NCBI RefSeq assembly: GCF_000725385.1
Contig: NZ_CP008884.1
Coordinates: 4,340,001-4,404,000 of the forward strand
Source of the DNA: Dyella japonica A8
GTDB taxonomy: Bacteria; Pseudomonadota; Gammaproteobacteria; Xanthomonadales; Rhodanobacteraceae
Length of the DNA: 64,000 nt
Direction: 5' to 3'
Shown here: in pieces, positions 26,203 through 35,174 of the stretch
Layout of the letters: every line of letters starts with the position of its first letter
Position numbering within the stretch: the stretch's first letter is position 1
Translations under genes and position numbers: made by a program
The notes under the pieces: model-generated
Told to the model about the DNA's origin: nothing
The model's database searches: none
What the model saw: the letters and a program-made list of their open reading frames with translations, nothing else

Positions 26203-27273
26203 ATGCCCCATCAAAAGAAACCTTCGAAGCACTGGTGGTCCCCACTGGCTCTGCTGCCTCTGCTGGTCAGCGGAGTACATGCCGAAGCCGCCGACAGCAC
26301 CACCCCGCCGAGCCCATCGGCCACGACCGATAGCCAGGCGTCATCTCCCGAATGCGCCCACTTCTACGCTGACATCAATGCCGACCTGAAGGCCGAGATG
26401 AAGGCCGGCTGCAAACCTACGGACGCCCAGATTGGCCAGTTGATGAACAACCCCGTGGCCAACCTGGTCATGTTTCCCCTGCAGAACGACTACACGCGCG
26501 TCAAAGGCGGACCGATCGGCGACTACAAGGACGTGAACCGCACGCAGTTCATTCCCACCTTCCCCGTCAAGCTCGGCGACGACTGGAACCTGATCAACCG
26601 CATCTCGTTCCCTATCGTCAGCGAACCGGTCAACAAGCACATCGGCGGCCTGTTCGGCGATACGCCGCAGCAGATCGCGCAGGACCCTCGCACGCAGTCC
26701 ATCGTCAACGACCCCTACAGCCGCACCACGGGCCTGGGTGACATCACCTATGTGGGCCTGGTCGCCCCCTCGGAAACCAAGAAGCTGAGCAATGGCGGCG
26801 TGCTGGTGTGGGGCGTGGGCGGAACCGTCATGCTGCCCACCGCGAGTGAGGCCGTGCTGGGCACCGGCAAATACTCGGCCGGCCCCACCGCCGTGCTTGC
26901 CTACCTCGGTCCGGAATGGATTTTGGCCGTCTTTCCGCAACAGTGGTGGTCGTTCGCCTCCAGCAAGAAAGACCGCCCCAACGTGAACATGACCAATGTC
27001 CAGTACATCATCCAGCGAAAACTGGATGACGCCGGCAAGTGGCACATCGGTATGTCGCCCAACATCGCCATCAACTGGAATGCGCAGGGTGGCGGCAACA
27101 AGGTCAACTTTCCGGTGGGCCTTGGCATCAACTACTCGACCAAGCTGATGGGCGTTCCCATCAAGTACGGTTTTGAGGTGCAGTACTCCGTCATCCAGCA
27201 GTCGTCGATGCCGGGGGCACGCTGGAACTATCGCTTCGTCATCGTGCCGGCCGTGCCCAAGTTCCTGCTCTGA
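26203..27273 (+). CDS. putative outer-membrane channel/transporter-like protein
   Basis: A 356-residue protein with a signal peptide (LALLPLLVSGVHAEA, cleavage near residue 29), a short Ser/Thr/Pro linker, and a periplasmic helix region (SPECAHFYADINADLKAEMK). A beta-rich barrel-like region runs from about 85, with alternating aromatic strands (WNLINRISFPIVSEP, GLGDITYVGLVAP, VLVWGVGGTVMLPTASE, LGPEWILAVFPQQWWSF) and a C-terminal strand YRFVIVPAVPKFLL ending in Leu. The GLGD...LPTA(S)E pattern recurs in proteins annotated loosely as transporters related to the phenol-degradation MetA group. Function unknown. Confidence 0.7.
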   Translation: MPHQKKPSKHWWSPLALLPLLVSGVHAEAADSTTPPSPSATTDSQASSPECAHFYADINADLKAEMKAGCKPTDAQIGQLMNNPVANLVMFPLQNDYTRVKGGPIGDYKDVNRTQFIPTFPVKLGDDWNLINRISFPIVSEPVNKHIGGLFGDTPQQIAQDPRTQSIVNDPYSRTTGLGDITYVGLVAPSETKKLSNGGVLVWGVGGTVMLPTASEAVLGTGKYSAGPTAVLAYLGPEWILAVFPQQWWSFASSKKDRPNVNMTNVQYIIQRKLDDAGKWHIGMSPNIAINWNAQGGGNKVNFPVGLGINYSTKLMGVPIKYGFEVQYSVIQQSSMPGARWNYRFVIVPAVPKFLL

Positions 27274-27345
27274 ACAGAACGCCTCGCCAAGCCGGTGCGC
27301 ACGTCATCCACGATGACGCGCGCACCGGGCTCCACCCTGGCCTGG

Positions 27346-28290
27346 CTAGAGCGAAATCGTCGCCGACAGCATCGCAGGGTTGCCCTGCGTGCGGTTCTTC
27401 ACATCGAACTCGTGCAGCCAGCGCAGCGAAAATTCGACCTGGCCGCCCTGCCACTTCTTCAGGTAGTTCACCATGGGACCCAGCGACACAGCGCGTCCCT
27501 TGAAGCCATTCAAACGATCGGCGAGCGGGCCGGTGTCCTTGTCGATCTGATAGATCCATCCACCCACGGCCCCAATGCCCCAACCCGTGGGAAAGCGCTG
27601 CACCAACAGCGAATCGAGATGGAACACCGAGCCATTCTGGTAGTCGGTGGCATTGTCCTTGGTATAGAAATCCACACCGGCCGTCGTGCTCCATTCCAGC
27701 GAGCCTTGGCTGAACAACTGCGTGTAGCCCACGGTGGGGGTGAACACCCAGGTATTGAGGCTGGCATTGGCCAGCCGCCCCTTGGTGTAGCTGCCCGTCG
27801 GGGCCTCGATGTACAGCGCCAGCGACAGGTGCTGCGTCTGGCTGAAATGGTGGCTGGCGATGATGGGCACGAACGTCATGTCGTACAGGCCGGTCGTGCT
27901 GTCGTGCACGCTGCGATGGAACTGCCCCAGGTCCAGGTCCGCGGTCGCCCCCACGTAGGCGAACGGCAGGTCGACCATCGAGGCGAAATTCCACGATGAC
28001 GGCTTGGTGTTCCAGATATACATGCCCACCGCCGAGAAGAGCTGGAACTCCGCCCTGATGCCCAGCGACGAACCACCACCGGTCAGCGGGACTTCCTTCG
28101 AACCGCTGATGTCACCCTTGTAGTACGCATAGCCCAGCTGCCAGTTCCACCCGGACGCAGGCGGTACCAGCCCGGAGTACGAAGCGGCCTGCAGGCCGGT
28201 AATCGAACGTCCGACACCGCCTTCTGTCGCGTGCGCCGGAAGGCTGCCGAGAATGGCCAGGACAAGGAAACCCGAGAGAAGTCGCTTCAT
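27346..28290 (-). CDS. outer-membrane protein, phenol-degradation MetA-like family
   Basis: A 314-residue protein with signal peptide (LLSGFLVLAILGSLPAHA, cleavage after AHA) and a predicted beta-barrel built from many amphipathic strands (WNWQLGYAYYKGDI, FNFASMVDL-type, TWVFTPTVGYTQLF, WSTTAGVDFYTKDNATDYQNG). The YxNG...HLD motif and C-terminal LRWLHEFDVKNRTQG are typical of the MetA-pathway (SphA-like) family, thought to let hydrophobic substrates across the outer membrane. It converges with the outer-membrane gene at 26203. Substrate unknown. Confidence 0.8.
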   Translation of the reverse strand: MKRLLSGFLVLAILGSLPAHATEGGVGRSITGLQAASYSGLVPPASGWNWQLGYAYYKGDISGSKEVPLTGGGSSLGIRAEFQLFSAVGMYIWNTKPSSWNFASMVDLPFAYVGATADLDLGQFHRSVHDSTTGLYDMTFVPIIASHHFSQTQHLSLALYIEAPTGSYTKGRLANASLNTWVFTPTVGYTQLFSQGSLEWSTTAGVDFYTKDNATDYQNGSVFHLDSLLVQRFPTGWGIGAVGGWIYQIDKDTGPLADRLNGFKGRAVSLGPMVNYLKKWQGGQVEFSLRWLHEFDVKNRTQGNPAMLSATISL

Positions 28291-28574
28291 ACAATGATCG
28301 CCATTGGCAATGACAGGAAACGCCAGATGCTTGCGTCAGGTAACCCCGACTACACAGTCAGCGTGGCCGTCTGTGCGATGGCGAACAAGCGAAAATCCAC
28401 CTATGTGGATTACGTATAAATACGGAAACCTCGCGGCAGTTTCATGCCATGAAAAGGAACCGGCGACGCGCCGATACCCTTGGGGCCTGCTTACGATTTC
28501 CGCCTGCCCCGCGCAGTGCGCCGATGCACTACGGCGACCCACGATGTCGACGGCGTGATGCCGTCGTCCGGGGC

Positions 28575-30512
28575 TTAGGCCACAGCGGCACCGCTCTCGG
28601 GAATGCGCGCAATGGCTTGTTGCGCGGCCTGCTCCAGCGACCTCACCACTTCATTGACGTCCGCGTTGGCGGGTAGCGCGGTCTCGACCGTCGCCAACGG
28701 TTCGGGGAACAGCACGCCGACGATGCACGCGCCCGGAATGCGGGCACGCACCATAGCCACTGCATCGTCGAAAGCGCCCTGCTCGGCGGCGGGGTTGGCA
28801 CTCACCACATAGACCATCGACACCGCATTGGGCGTCGCATCCGGATGCGGCTCCGCGTCGAAGGCAGTGAAATCATCGATGGAAAGATGGCGTGCATCGA
28901 TGTGCAGGTCACGCAGGATGCGCGTGAGCAGCTCGGCGGACAGATCGTTGGCAACCGAGCCCAGCCCCAGGCACAACACCACCGAGCCGGCCGGAACGGC
29001 AAGCGGCCCCTGCCAGCGACCGTAAGCCTCCTCGCGATGCAGGCGCAGGCTGCGGCCGATGCTCGCGTCCTCCAGCACGGAGGCACGCCGGCGCCAGCGC
29101 GTCCACTTGCTCTCGTGGCTGTCCAGCGCTTCCACCACGGTCACGATGGTGCGTTTCACCGAGGTCTGCTGCACCGTACTGATCGCACCGGCCCCAAGAT
29201 CAACGCGCGCCAGTTGCAACGCCGGCAGCAACACCGCATCGCAATAGGCGGCAAAGCTCTTGCGCTTCAGGAAGTCGCGCGCCTCGCTGAGGATCTCGTT
29301 CGCATCGCCCGACAACGCGCGCTGGTACACGCGCTGCGGCATGGTCAGCGCGGGCGCGTCGCCAAGCAGCACGTTGAGCAGGTCCAGCGCCTTCACGTGC
29401 CGGCCGGCCACCACCAGGCAAAGGGTCAGCGGCGTGGACATGAGCAGGCCCACCGGCCCCCACAGCCAGCTCCAGAAGATCGCCGCCACCACCACCGCCA
29501 GCGGCGACAGGCCGGTGGTGTGCCCGTAGAGAAAGGGCTCGATCAGCTGCGACACCACGATCTCCACGAACAGGTAGAGCACGATCGTCATCGCCAGCAA
29601 CGACCAGCCCGGCGCCACCGCCGCCGCGAACAGGCTCACCAGGGCCGCCACCAGCCACACGCCGATGTAAGGCACGAAACGCAGGGCTGCCGTGAGGGCG
29701 CCCCATAGCGGCGCGCTGGGCACACCGATCACGGTGAGGCCCAGCCAGATCGCCACGCCGACACTGAAGTTCACCGAGAAGGTGGAGATGAAGAAGCGCG
29801 ACAGGCGTTCGCCCGCGTCGTTGATCGCCGCCGTGGTGGCGCGCAGGTCGGTGCCACCCGCCAGCCGGATGAAGCGATCGCGCAGGGACTCGTGCTCCAG
29901 CAACACGAAGATCAGCACCACCAGCACGATGCCCGCGGTTTCCAGCGGCACCCACGCGGTGGACAACACGCGCGTCAGCAACGCCAGTGGCGGAGAGGAT
30001 GTCTTGCCCGGTGCCTGCGCTGGCTTGGCTTCGGCCGGCGCGTTGGTGAGGTAGGGCGGCGCCACGAAGGCCGGTGCGGCCGTGCCGGCGGGTGCCGGCG
30101 CGGCGCCCTGCCCACCGCCGTCGATCACCTTGCCCAGTTCGCCCTGGAGGAAATCCAGCCGCCCCAGCGTCTCCTCGCGCAGCGATTTCACCTTGGTGCG
30201 GATGGTCACTTCGTACTGCGGCAGGCTGCGCGCCACGTGCACCACCTGGGTGCCGATCATGGTGGCCAGGCCGGAGACCACGACCACCAGCGCCAGTACG
30301 GCGATCAGCACTGACGCGCCGTGGCCCAAACCGACGCGACGGGACAGGCGCACCCACGGCGCCACCAACAGGCTGAGAAACACCGCCAGGACGATCGGCA
30401 CCAGCACCTCCCGCCCGAAGTACAGCAGTGCCAGCACGCAGGCCGCGGCGACGATGACGACCGCGCGCTGGCTGGCCGAGGCGGCAGGCGATGCGGGGGC
30501 TTGCGACGACAT
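28575..30512 (-). CDS. AI-2E/PerM family permease with long soluble C-terminal module
   Basis: A 645-residue protein. Residues about 15-385 form the AI-2E exporter/PerM permease: paired helices AVVIVAAACVLALLYF and VLVPIVLAVFLSLLVAPWV, a Pro/Ala-rich loop near 130-170, then WGALTAALRFVPYIGVWLVA and the family signature VVVAAIFWSWLWGPVGLLMSTPL. About 260 further residues follow. RALSGDANEILSEARDFLKR with CDAVLLPALQLA looks like the helical cap of cobalamin-binding modules. SVVLCLGLGSVANDLSAELL with VYVVSANP looks like its Rossmann half, but without the B12-binding DxHxxG motif. Transport substrate unknown. Confidence 0.85.
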   Translation of the reverse strand: MSSQAPASPAASASQRAVVIVAAACVLALLYFGREVLVPIVLAVFLSLLVAPWVRLSRRVGLGHGASVLIAVLALVVVVSGLATMIGTQVVHVARSLPQYEVTIRTKVKSLREETLGRLDFLQGELGKVIDGGGQGAAPAPAGTAAPAFVAPPYLTNAPAEAKPAQAPGKTSSPPLALLTRVLSTAWVPLETAGIVLVVLIFVLLEHESLRDRFIRLAGGTDLRATTAAINDAGERLSRFFISTFSVNFSVGVAIWLGLTVIGVPSAPLWGALTAALRFVPYIGVWLVAALVSLFAAAVAPGWSLLAMTIVLYLFVEIVVSQLIEPFLYGHTTGLSPLAVVVAAIFWSWLWGPVGLLMSTPLTLCLVVAGRHVKALDLLNVLLGDAPALTMPQRVYQRALSGDANEILSEARDFLKRKSFAAYCDAVLLPALQLARVDLGAGAISTVQQTSVKRTIVTVVEALDSHESKWTRWRRRASVLEDASIGRSLRLHREEAYGRWQGPLAVPAGSVVLCLGLGSVANDLSAELLTRILRDLHIDARHLSIDDFTAFDAEPHPDATPNAVSMVYVVSANPAAEQGAFDDAVAMVRARIPGACIVGVLFPEPLATVETALPANADVNEVVRSLEQAAQQAIARIPESGAAVA

Positions 30513-30600
30513 GGGCGGCTCCTATCCATCGCGGCACGGGCGGGGCAGACGGATGGCCCCGGGGGTGCCGCAAGGATAGCCTCGACCGGTGACGGATGGA

Positions 30601-31062
30601 TCAGGCCGCCTCGTGCTCCAGCGGCAGGCGGCACAGCCGACGAACGTCGAGCAAGGCCACGAAGCCGTTCGGCGAGGGCAGTACGCCCTGCACGGGGTCA
30701 TCCTCGCGCGCCGCGCCGCCGGGCAGCGGTGGCGCAACGTCGGCCGCCTTGGCCGACAACAGGTCGCCAATGGCATCCACGCGGATGCCCACCAGGTGCG
30801 GACCGTGCGAGAGCATCACCAGGCGCACCTGGAACGGGTCCACCCGCCCTTCCTCGTCGAGTCCGAGGCGACGCCGCCCGTCCAGTACCGGCACGATGCG
30901 TCCGCGCAGATGGCGAATGCCCAGCAGGTCAGCGGCCGCACCCGGCACGGGCGTGAGCTCGCCGTCGCGCAGTACTTCGCTCACCTGCGTCAGCGGCGCG
31001 GCATACCACTGCCCGCCGATGCGGAAGGACAGCCAGTCCTCGGTGTTGTGTCCCTGGGTCAT
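30601..31062 (-). CDS. CheW-like coupling protein, end of flagellar operon
   Basis: A 153-residue CheW domain (WLSFRIGGQWYAAPLTQVSEVL, LLGIRHLRGRIVPVLDGRRRLGL, LVGIRVDAIGDLL). It follows motD, the place where pseudomonads carry parC-parP-cheW, and it probably couples receptors to the CheA at 33024-34976. GGGGAGAG precedes the ATG at 31062. It is more divergent than the cheW at 18565; no ParC or ParP gene is visible here, so polar placement of arrays must use another route or genes elsewhere. Confidence 0.88.
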   Translation of the reverse strand: MTQGHNTEDWLSFRIGGQWYAAPLTQVSEVLRDGELTPVPGAAADLLGIRHLRGRIVPVLDGRRRLGLDEEGRVDPFQVRLVMLSHGPHLVGIRVDAIGDLLSAKAADVAPPLPGGAAREDDPVQGVLPSPNGFVALLDVRRLCRLPLEHEAA

Positions 31063-31114
31063 GACACGCTCTCCCCTGCTCTGGTCTTGGCGACCGGTAC
31101 GACGAATATGCAAT

Positions 31115-32266
31115 TCACGGGCCATGCTCGGGCGAGCTCACGCGCGCGCCGCCGACGCTGATGGCACCGGCGGCGACATCGGGCAGGGAAACCTGCGGCG
31201 CAAGATCCGGCCGCGCATCGCCGTCCTGTTGCGCGGTGCGCACGGGTCTGGCGAGGATGACCTTGTTCACCGGCGCGTCTTCCACCGGCTTGGGCGCCAC
31301 CACTTCCACGATCGGTGCGGACTTGCCGGCTGCCGGTGCCACCGCGACCACGGCAGCGGGCGCTGCGGGCGCTGCCGACACGGACGGCGCGGGCGCACCG
31401 CGATCGTCCGCCGTCAGCTGGCCGTTCTGAAGGTCGTTGAGGAAGCGCTTGGGCGCGTCCTCTTCGCTCAACACCACGATCAACACGCGGCGATTGTGGT
31501 TACGACCGTCCGCCGTGGTGTTGTCGGCACTGGGCCGGTACTCGCCCCAGCCCATGATGCCCAGCCGCGACGGATCCACACCCTGCTCGGAGAACAGTCG
31601 CGCCACGCTCGCGGCGCGCGCGGCGGACAGCTCCCAGTTGGACGGATACAGCGCGGTATTGATGGGACGGTCATCCGTATAGCCCTCGATGCGCACCGCA
31701 TTGGGAAACGGCTTGAGGATGGACGCCATGTTGTCGAGGATGTCGTTCGCCTCGGGCGAGAGCCTGGCCGCGCCGCTGGCGAACAGGATGTCGGTGCGCA
31801 GCTCGATCTCCAGCCACGACGTGGTCTTGCGCACGATCACCATCTGCTTGTCGATCAGGGGCTGCAACGCGCGCTGCACCTGGTCGCGGATCGATTCCAA
31901 GTTGCGCTTCTCCTGTGACTCCGAGCCCGAGCGCGAATCCGCGACACGCACCAGTTGCGGGCGCGCTGGAATCGGCACGCTCACCGGGGTGGTGGCAGCG
32001 CCCGGCCGGGACTGCGGTGACGCAATGGCCGGATCGACGTTGTGCGGCTGCGCACGCGTCTGCGGCATCGCGGCGATCACGTGGCTGGAGCCGTTGAACG
32101 CCTCGATGATGGAGTTGGACATCACGCGGTACTTGCCCTCGTTCACCACGGAGACCGCGTACATCACCACGAAGAAGGCCAGCAGCAGCGTCATCAGGTC
32201 GGCATAGGGGATCGCCCATGCCTCGTGGTTGACGTGGTCCTCGTGATGTTTTTTCTTCCTGGCCAC
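31115..32266 (-). CDS. motD: flagellar motor stator protein MotD (MotB-like)
   Basis: Stator subunit anchored to peptidoglycan, partner of MotC. 383 residues: N-terminal basic tail (ARKKKHHEDHVNHE), one TM helix with the proton-binding Asp in WAIPYADLMTLLLAFFVVMY, and the OmpA-like peptidoglycan domain about 150-265 (ILFASGAARLSPEANDIL, VRIEGYTDDRPINTALYPSN, WELSAARAASVARLF). A Pro/Ala-rich tail of about 110 residues follows, longer than usual. The start is GTG at 32266, 15 bases after motC; no ATG gives the full basic tail. Confidence 0.94.
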   Translation of the reverse strand: MARKKKHHEDHVNHEAWAIPYADLMTLLLAFFVVMYAVSVVNEGKYRVMSNSIIEAFNGSSHVIAAMPQTRAQPHNVDPAIASPQSRPGAATTPVSVPIPARPQLVRVADSRSGSESQEKRNLESIRDQVQRALQPLIDKQMVIVRKTTSWLEIELRTDILFASGAARLSPEANDILDNMASILKPFPNAVRIEGYTDDRPINTALYPSNWELSAARAASVARLFSEQGVDPSRLGIMGWGEYRPSADNTTADGRNHNRRVLIVVLSEEDAPKRFLNDLQNGQLTADDRGAPAPSVSAAPAAPAAVVAVAPAAGKSAPIVEVVAPKPVEDAPVNKVILARPVRTAQQDGDARPDLAPQVSLPDVAAGAISVGGARVSSPEHGP

Positions 32267-32280
32267 GATGCTGCGCCCGG

Positions 32281-33021
32281 TTACGCCAGGTAGCCTTGAA
32301 GCTTGGCTTCGATCTGGCGCGGGTTGGCGCCTTCGGCGATCGCGACCAGGCCTTCGATCAGGATTTCGCGCATCTGCGTCTGCTTGTGGATCAGCGCCTT
32401 CAAGCGGGCCGACATCGGCAGCATCAGCAGGTTGGCCAGCGCCACGCCGTAGATGGTGGCCACGAACGCGGCGGCGATGCCGTGGCCGAGCTTGCTCGGG
32501 TCGGCCAGGTTCTGCATCACCGCCATCAGGCCCATCACCGCGCCGATGATGCCCATGGTCGGCGAGAAGATGCCGGCGTTCTCGAATACCTTCGCACCGG
32601 CCAGGTCGTGATGCTCGCGCGCGCCCACTTCCACTTCCAGCACGCCGCGGATGGCCTCCGGCTCGCTGCCGTCGACCAGCAGTTGCAGGCCCTTGCGCAC
32701 GAACGTGTCGCTTTCCGAATCGATCTGCGGTTCCAGGCCCAGCAGGCCCTGGCGGCGCGAAATCTCGCTCCAGCCCACGATGCGGCTGATCAGGTCCGAT
32801 GGCTGATGCTGCGGCGGCTTGTACACCAGCGGGAACATCGACATGGCGTGCTTGAGCACCTTGCCGGAGTTCTGCACCAGCAACGCGGCGATGGTGCCCA
32901 GGAACACAATGACGAACGCGGCCGGGTTCCACAGCGCTTCCACGCTGGAACCCTTGAGGACGGTGCCGACGATGATGACGATGAACGCCAGGATCGTGCC
33001 GATGAGACTTACCAGGTCCAT
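32281..33021 (-). CDS. motC: flagellar motor stator protein MotC (MotA-like)
   Basis: Ion-channel stator protein of 246 residues with four TM helices (LIGTILAFIVIIVGTVL, FVIVFLGTIAALLV, GIFSPTMGIIGAVMGLMAVMQ, GIAAAFVATIYGVALANLLM). The conserved cytoplasmic loop contains charged residues thought to touch FliG. The GIIGAVMGLMAVM motif is typical of the pseudomonad MotC group. It is two bases downstream of cheA and upstream of motD in one operon. A second stator pair (MotAB) is not in the window. Confidence 0.95.
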   Translation of the reverse strand: MDLVSLIGTILAFIVIIVGTVLKGSSVEALWNPAAFVIVFLGTIAALLVQNSGKVLKHAMSMFPLVYKPPQHQPSDLISRIVGWSEISRRQGLLGLEPQIDSESDTFVRKGLQLLVDGSEPEAIRGVLEVEVGAREHHDLAGAKVFENAGIFSPTMGIIGAVMGLMAVMQNLADPSKLGHGIAAAFVATIYGVALANLLMLPMSARLKALIHKQTQMREILIEGLVAIAEGANPRQIEAKLQGYLA

Positions 33022-33023
33022 GG

Positions 33024-34976
33024 TCAGCTATTCACACGCAGAGTGGGGAGGAGTTGACCGTCTGCGCCGGACAAACCGGCCAGATCCATCACCAGCGCCA
33101 GACGGCCGTCGCCGGTAACCGTCGCACCCGCCACGGCGGGCACGCCTTCGAACAGGGGACCGAGCGGTTTCACCATCACGTCTTCGCGGCCGATCACCTC
33201 GTGCACCAGGCAACCCAGGCGCATGTGGCCGATGTGCAGCACCACCACGTGACGGCCCGACGGGCCTTCCACGCCGACCCAGCCGCCAAGGTCTGCCAGC
33301 GCCAGCGCGCGACCGCGATGCGAGGCCACGGCGCGGCCGTCGAGCTGTTGCTGCTGGCCCGGCGCCAGCTCGAACACCTCGTCCACGTTGCTCAGCGGCA
33401 GCGCGAGCAGGCGCGCTCCCACGCGCACCATCAGCACGCGCTGGATCGCCAGCGTCAGCGGCACGGCCAATTCCAGCGTGCTGCCCTTGCCCAGCTGTGA
33501 GCGCACGGAAAGCGTGCCGCCCAGTTCCACCACGCGCGTCTTCACCACGTCCATGCCCACGCCACGACCGGAGATGTCGGAGACGGTGGCCGCCGTGCTG
33601 AAGCCGGGGCGGAAGATGATTTCGTAGCATTCGTTCTCGGTAAGGCGCGAGGCCTGCGCCTCGTCCATCAATCCTTTCTCCACCGCCTTGCGGCGCAGGA
33701 CCTCGGGATTCATGCCGCGCCCGTCGTCGGACACGGTGATAACGATGCGCTCGCCGCGCTGACTCGCACCCAGCGTCACCTTGCCCTTGCGCGGCTTGCC
33801 GGCGCGCTCGCGTTCTTCCGGCATTTCCAGGCCGTGGTCGAGCGCATTGCGGATCAGGTGCACCATGGGGTCGGCAAGCGCCTCGACCAGGCTGCGGTCG
33901 AGATCAGTGCCCTCGCCTTCCTGCACCAATTCCACGTCCTTGCCGAGCTGGCGCGACAGGTCGCGAACGATGCGCGGAAAACGCTGGAACAAGCGGCCGA
34001 CCGGCTGCATGCGCATGCCGAGTACGGCGTTCTGCAGGGCGTCGGCGACGCGATCCAGTTCCGTGGCGGCCAGTTCGAGCGTTTCGTCGCCGTTCTTGGC
34101 CGCGAGGCTCAGCAGGCGATTGCGCACCAGCACCAGTTCACCGGCGCGGTGCACGAGTGCATCGAGGCGCGCGGTGTCCACGCGCACGGTGTTTTCCGGC
34201 GCAGGGGCTGCGGCCTTTGCCGAAGCAGCGGGCGCCGGCGCGGGAGCGGCCACCGGTGCGGATGCCTGCGTGCCCGGCACGCCACCCTTGCCATGGAGAT
34301 TGTCGAGCAGCGACTCGAATTCGTCGTCGGAAATCGTGCCGGCCGTGGTGGCCGCCGCCGGCGCTTCCACCGCACCGGGCATGCCGCCCTTGCCGTGCAG
34401 ATTGTCCAGCAAGGCCTCGAATTCGTCGTCGGTGATGCTGCCCGAGGACGATTCCGCCGCCGGTGCGCCCGGTGCGCCACCGGTGCCATACAGGCTGTCC
34501 AGCAGGGCCTCGAATTCCGAATCGTCAATGGTGCCGTCACTGGGCGGCGGCGCCACCGGCGGAGCGACGGGCTTGGGCACCGGCTTGGGAGCCGCCGCAC
34601 CGGGCATCAAGCGCTGCAGCAGCGCCTGCGGCGGCATCGCCATCGGCTGGCCACCGGCCAGCGCGGCCATCATGTCGTTGAGCAGATCCAGCGCTTCGAG
34701 CAGTGCGTCCATGCGCGCGGCATCGAGCAGCAGCTGCCCGTTGCGCGCCACGTTGAGCAGGTCCTCGGCGTGATGGCACAACTGCACCATCGGCTCGATG
34801 GCCAGAAACCCTGCGCCGCCCTTCACCGTGTGGAACGCGCGGAACACGGCGTTCAGCAGCTCGGCGTCGCGCGGCGAGCCTTCCAGCCCGATCAACTGTT
34901 CACCCAGGCGCTGCACCAGCTCCCCGGCTTCCACCAGGAAATCGTTGCGCAGCTCGCTGTCCAGCGTGGGATCCAT
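33024..34976 (-). CDS. cheA: chemotaxis histidine kinase, flagellar-locus copy
   Basis: 650 residues. HPt domain with His49 in FRAFHTVKGGAGFL. Residues about 128-262 form a Pro/Ala-rich linker that holds three copies of a short motif instead of an obvious globular P2: DDSEFEALLDSLYG near 151, TDDEFEALLDNLHG near 182 and SDDEFESLLDNLHG near 216. P3 starts near 263 (VRVDTARLDALVHRAGELVL). The P4 kinase has HLIRNALDHGLEMP, VSDDGRGM and ISGRGVGMDVV. P5 is C-terminal. It most likely phosphorylates the CheY two genes upstream and controls the motor. Confidence 0.96.
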   Translation of the reverse strand: MDPTLDSELRNDFLVEAGELVQRLGEQLIGLEGSPRDAELLNAVFRAFHTVKGGAGFLAIEPMVQLCHHAEDLLNVARNGQLLLDAARMDALLEALDLLNDMMAALAGGQPMAMPPQALLQRLMPGAAAPKPVPKPVAPPVAPPPSDGTIDDSEFEALLDSLYGTGGAPGAPAAESSSGSITDDEFEALLDNLHGKGGMPGAVEAPAAATTAGTISDDEFESLLDNLHGKGGVPGTQASAPVAAPAPAPAASAKAAAPAPENTVRVDTARLDALVHRAGELVLVRNRLLSLAAKNGDETLELAATELDRVADALQNAVLGMRMQPVGRLFQRFPRIVRDLSRQLGKDVELVQEGEGTDLDRSLVEALADPMVHLIRNALDHGLEMPEERERAGKPRKGKVTLGASQRGERIVITVSDDGRGMNPEVLRRKAVEKGLMDEAQASRLTENECYEIIFRPGFSTAATVSDISGRGVGMDVVKTRVVELGGTLSVRSQLGKGSTLELAVPLTLAIQRVLMVRVGARLLALPLSNVDEVFELAPGQQQQLDGRAVASHRGRALALADLGGWVGVEGPSGRHVVVLHIGHMRLGCLVHEVIGREDVMVKPLGPLFEGVPAVAGATVTGDGRLALVMDLAGLSGADGQLLPTLRVNS

Positions 34977-35020
34977 CAGGCGTGTGTCCTTGGTGCTTGT
35001 TCATGAACCCGGCATTGCTT

Positions 35021-35140
35021 CACCGTCATTCCAGCGAAAGCGGGAGGCGCTTCATCAACAGCCGGATGGCTGGTCATCCAGTGACTTTCACGCCATGCCA
35101 AAGTCACTGGATCCCCGCTTTCGCGGGGATGACGGTGAGG
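35021..35140. repeat. family A repeat pair between cheZ and cheA
   Basis: CGTCATTCCAGCGAAAGCGG... and inverted ...CTGGATCCCCGCTTTCGCGG...GATGACGG. It is inside the flagellar chemotaxis operon, 45 bases upstream of the cheA start. Confidence 0.85.
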
Positions 35141-35174
35141 AAGTAGCCGCCATACCGAGATCATGACCAGGCTC

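Noticed and set aside
31063..31125. Longer start for the CheW-like protein
   Set aside because: Adds a basic leader that overlaps the motD end; the ATG at 31062 has a clear GGGGAGAG site.
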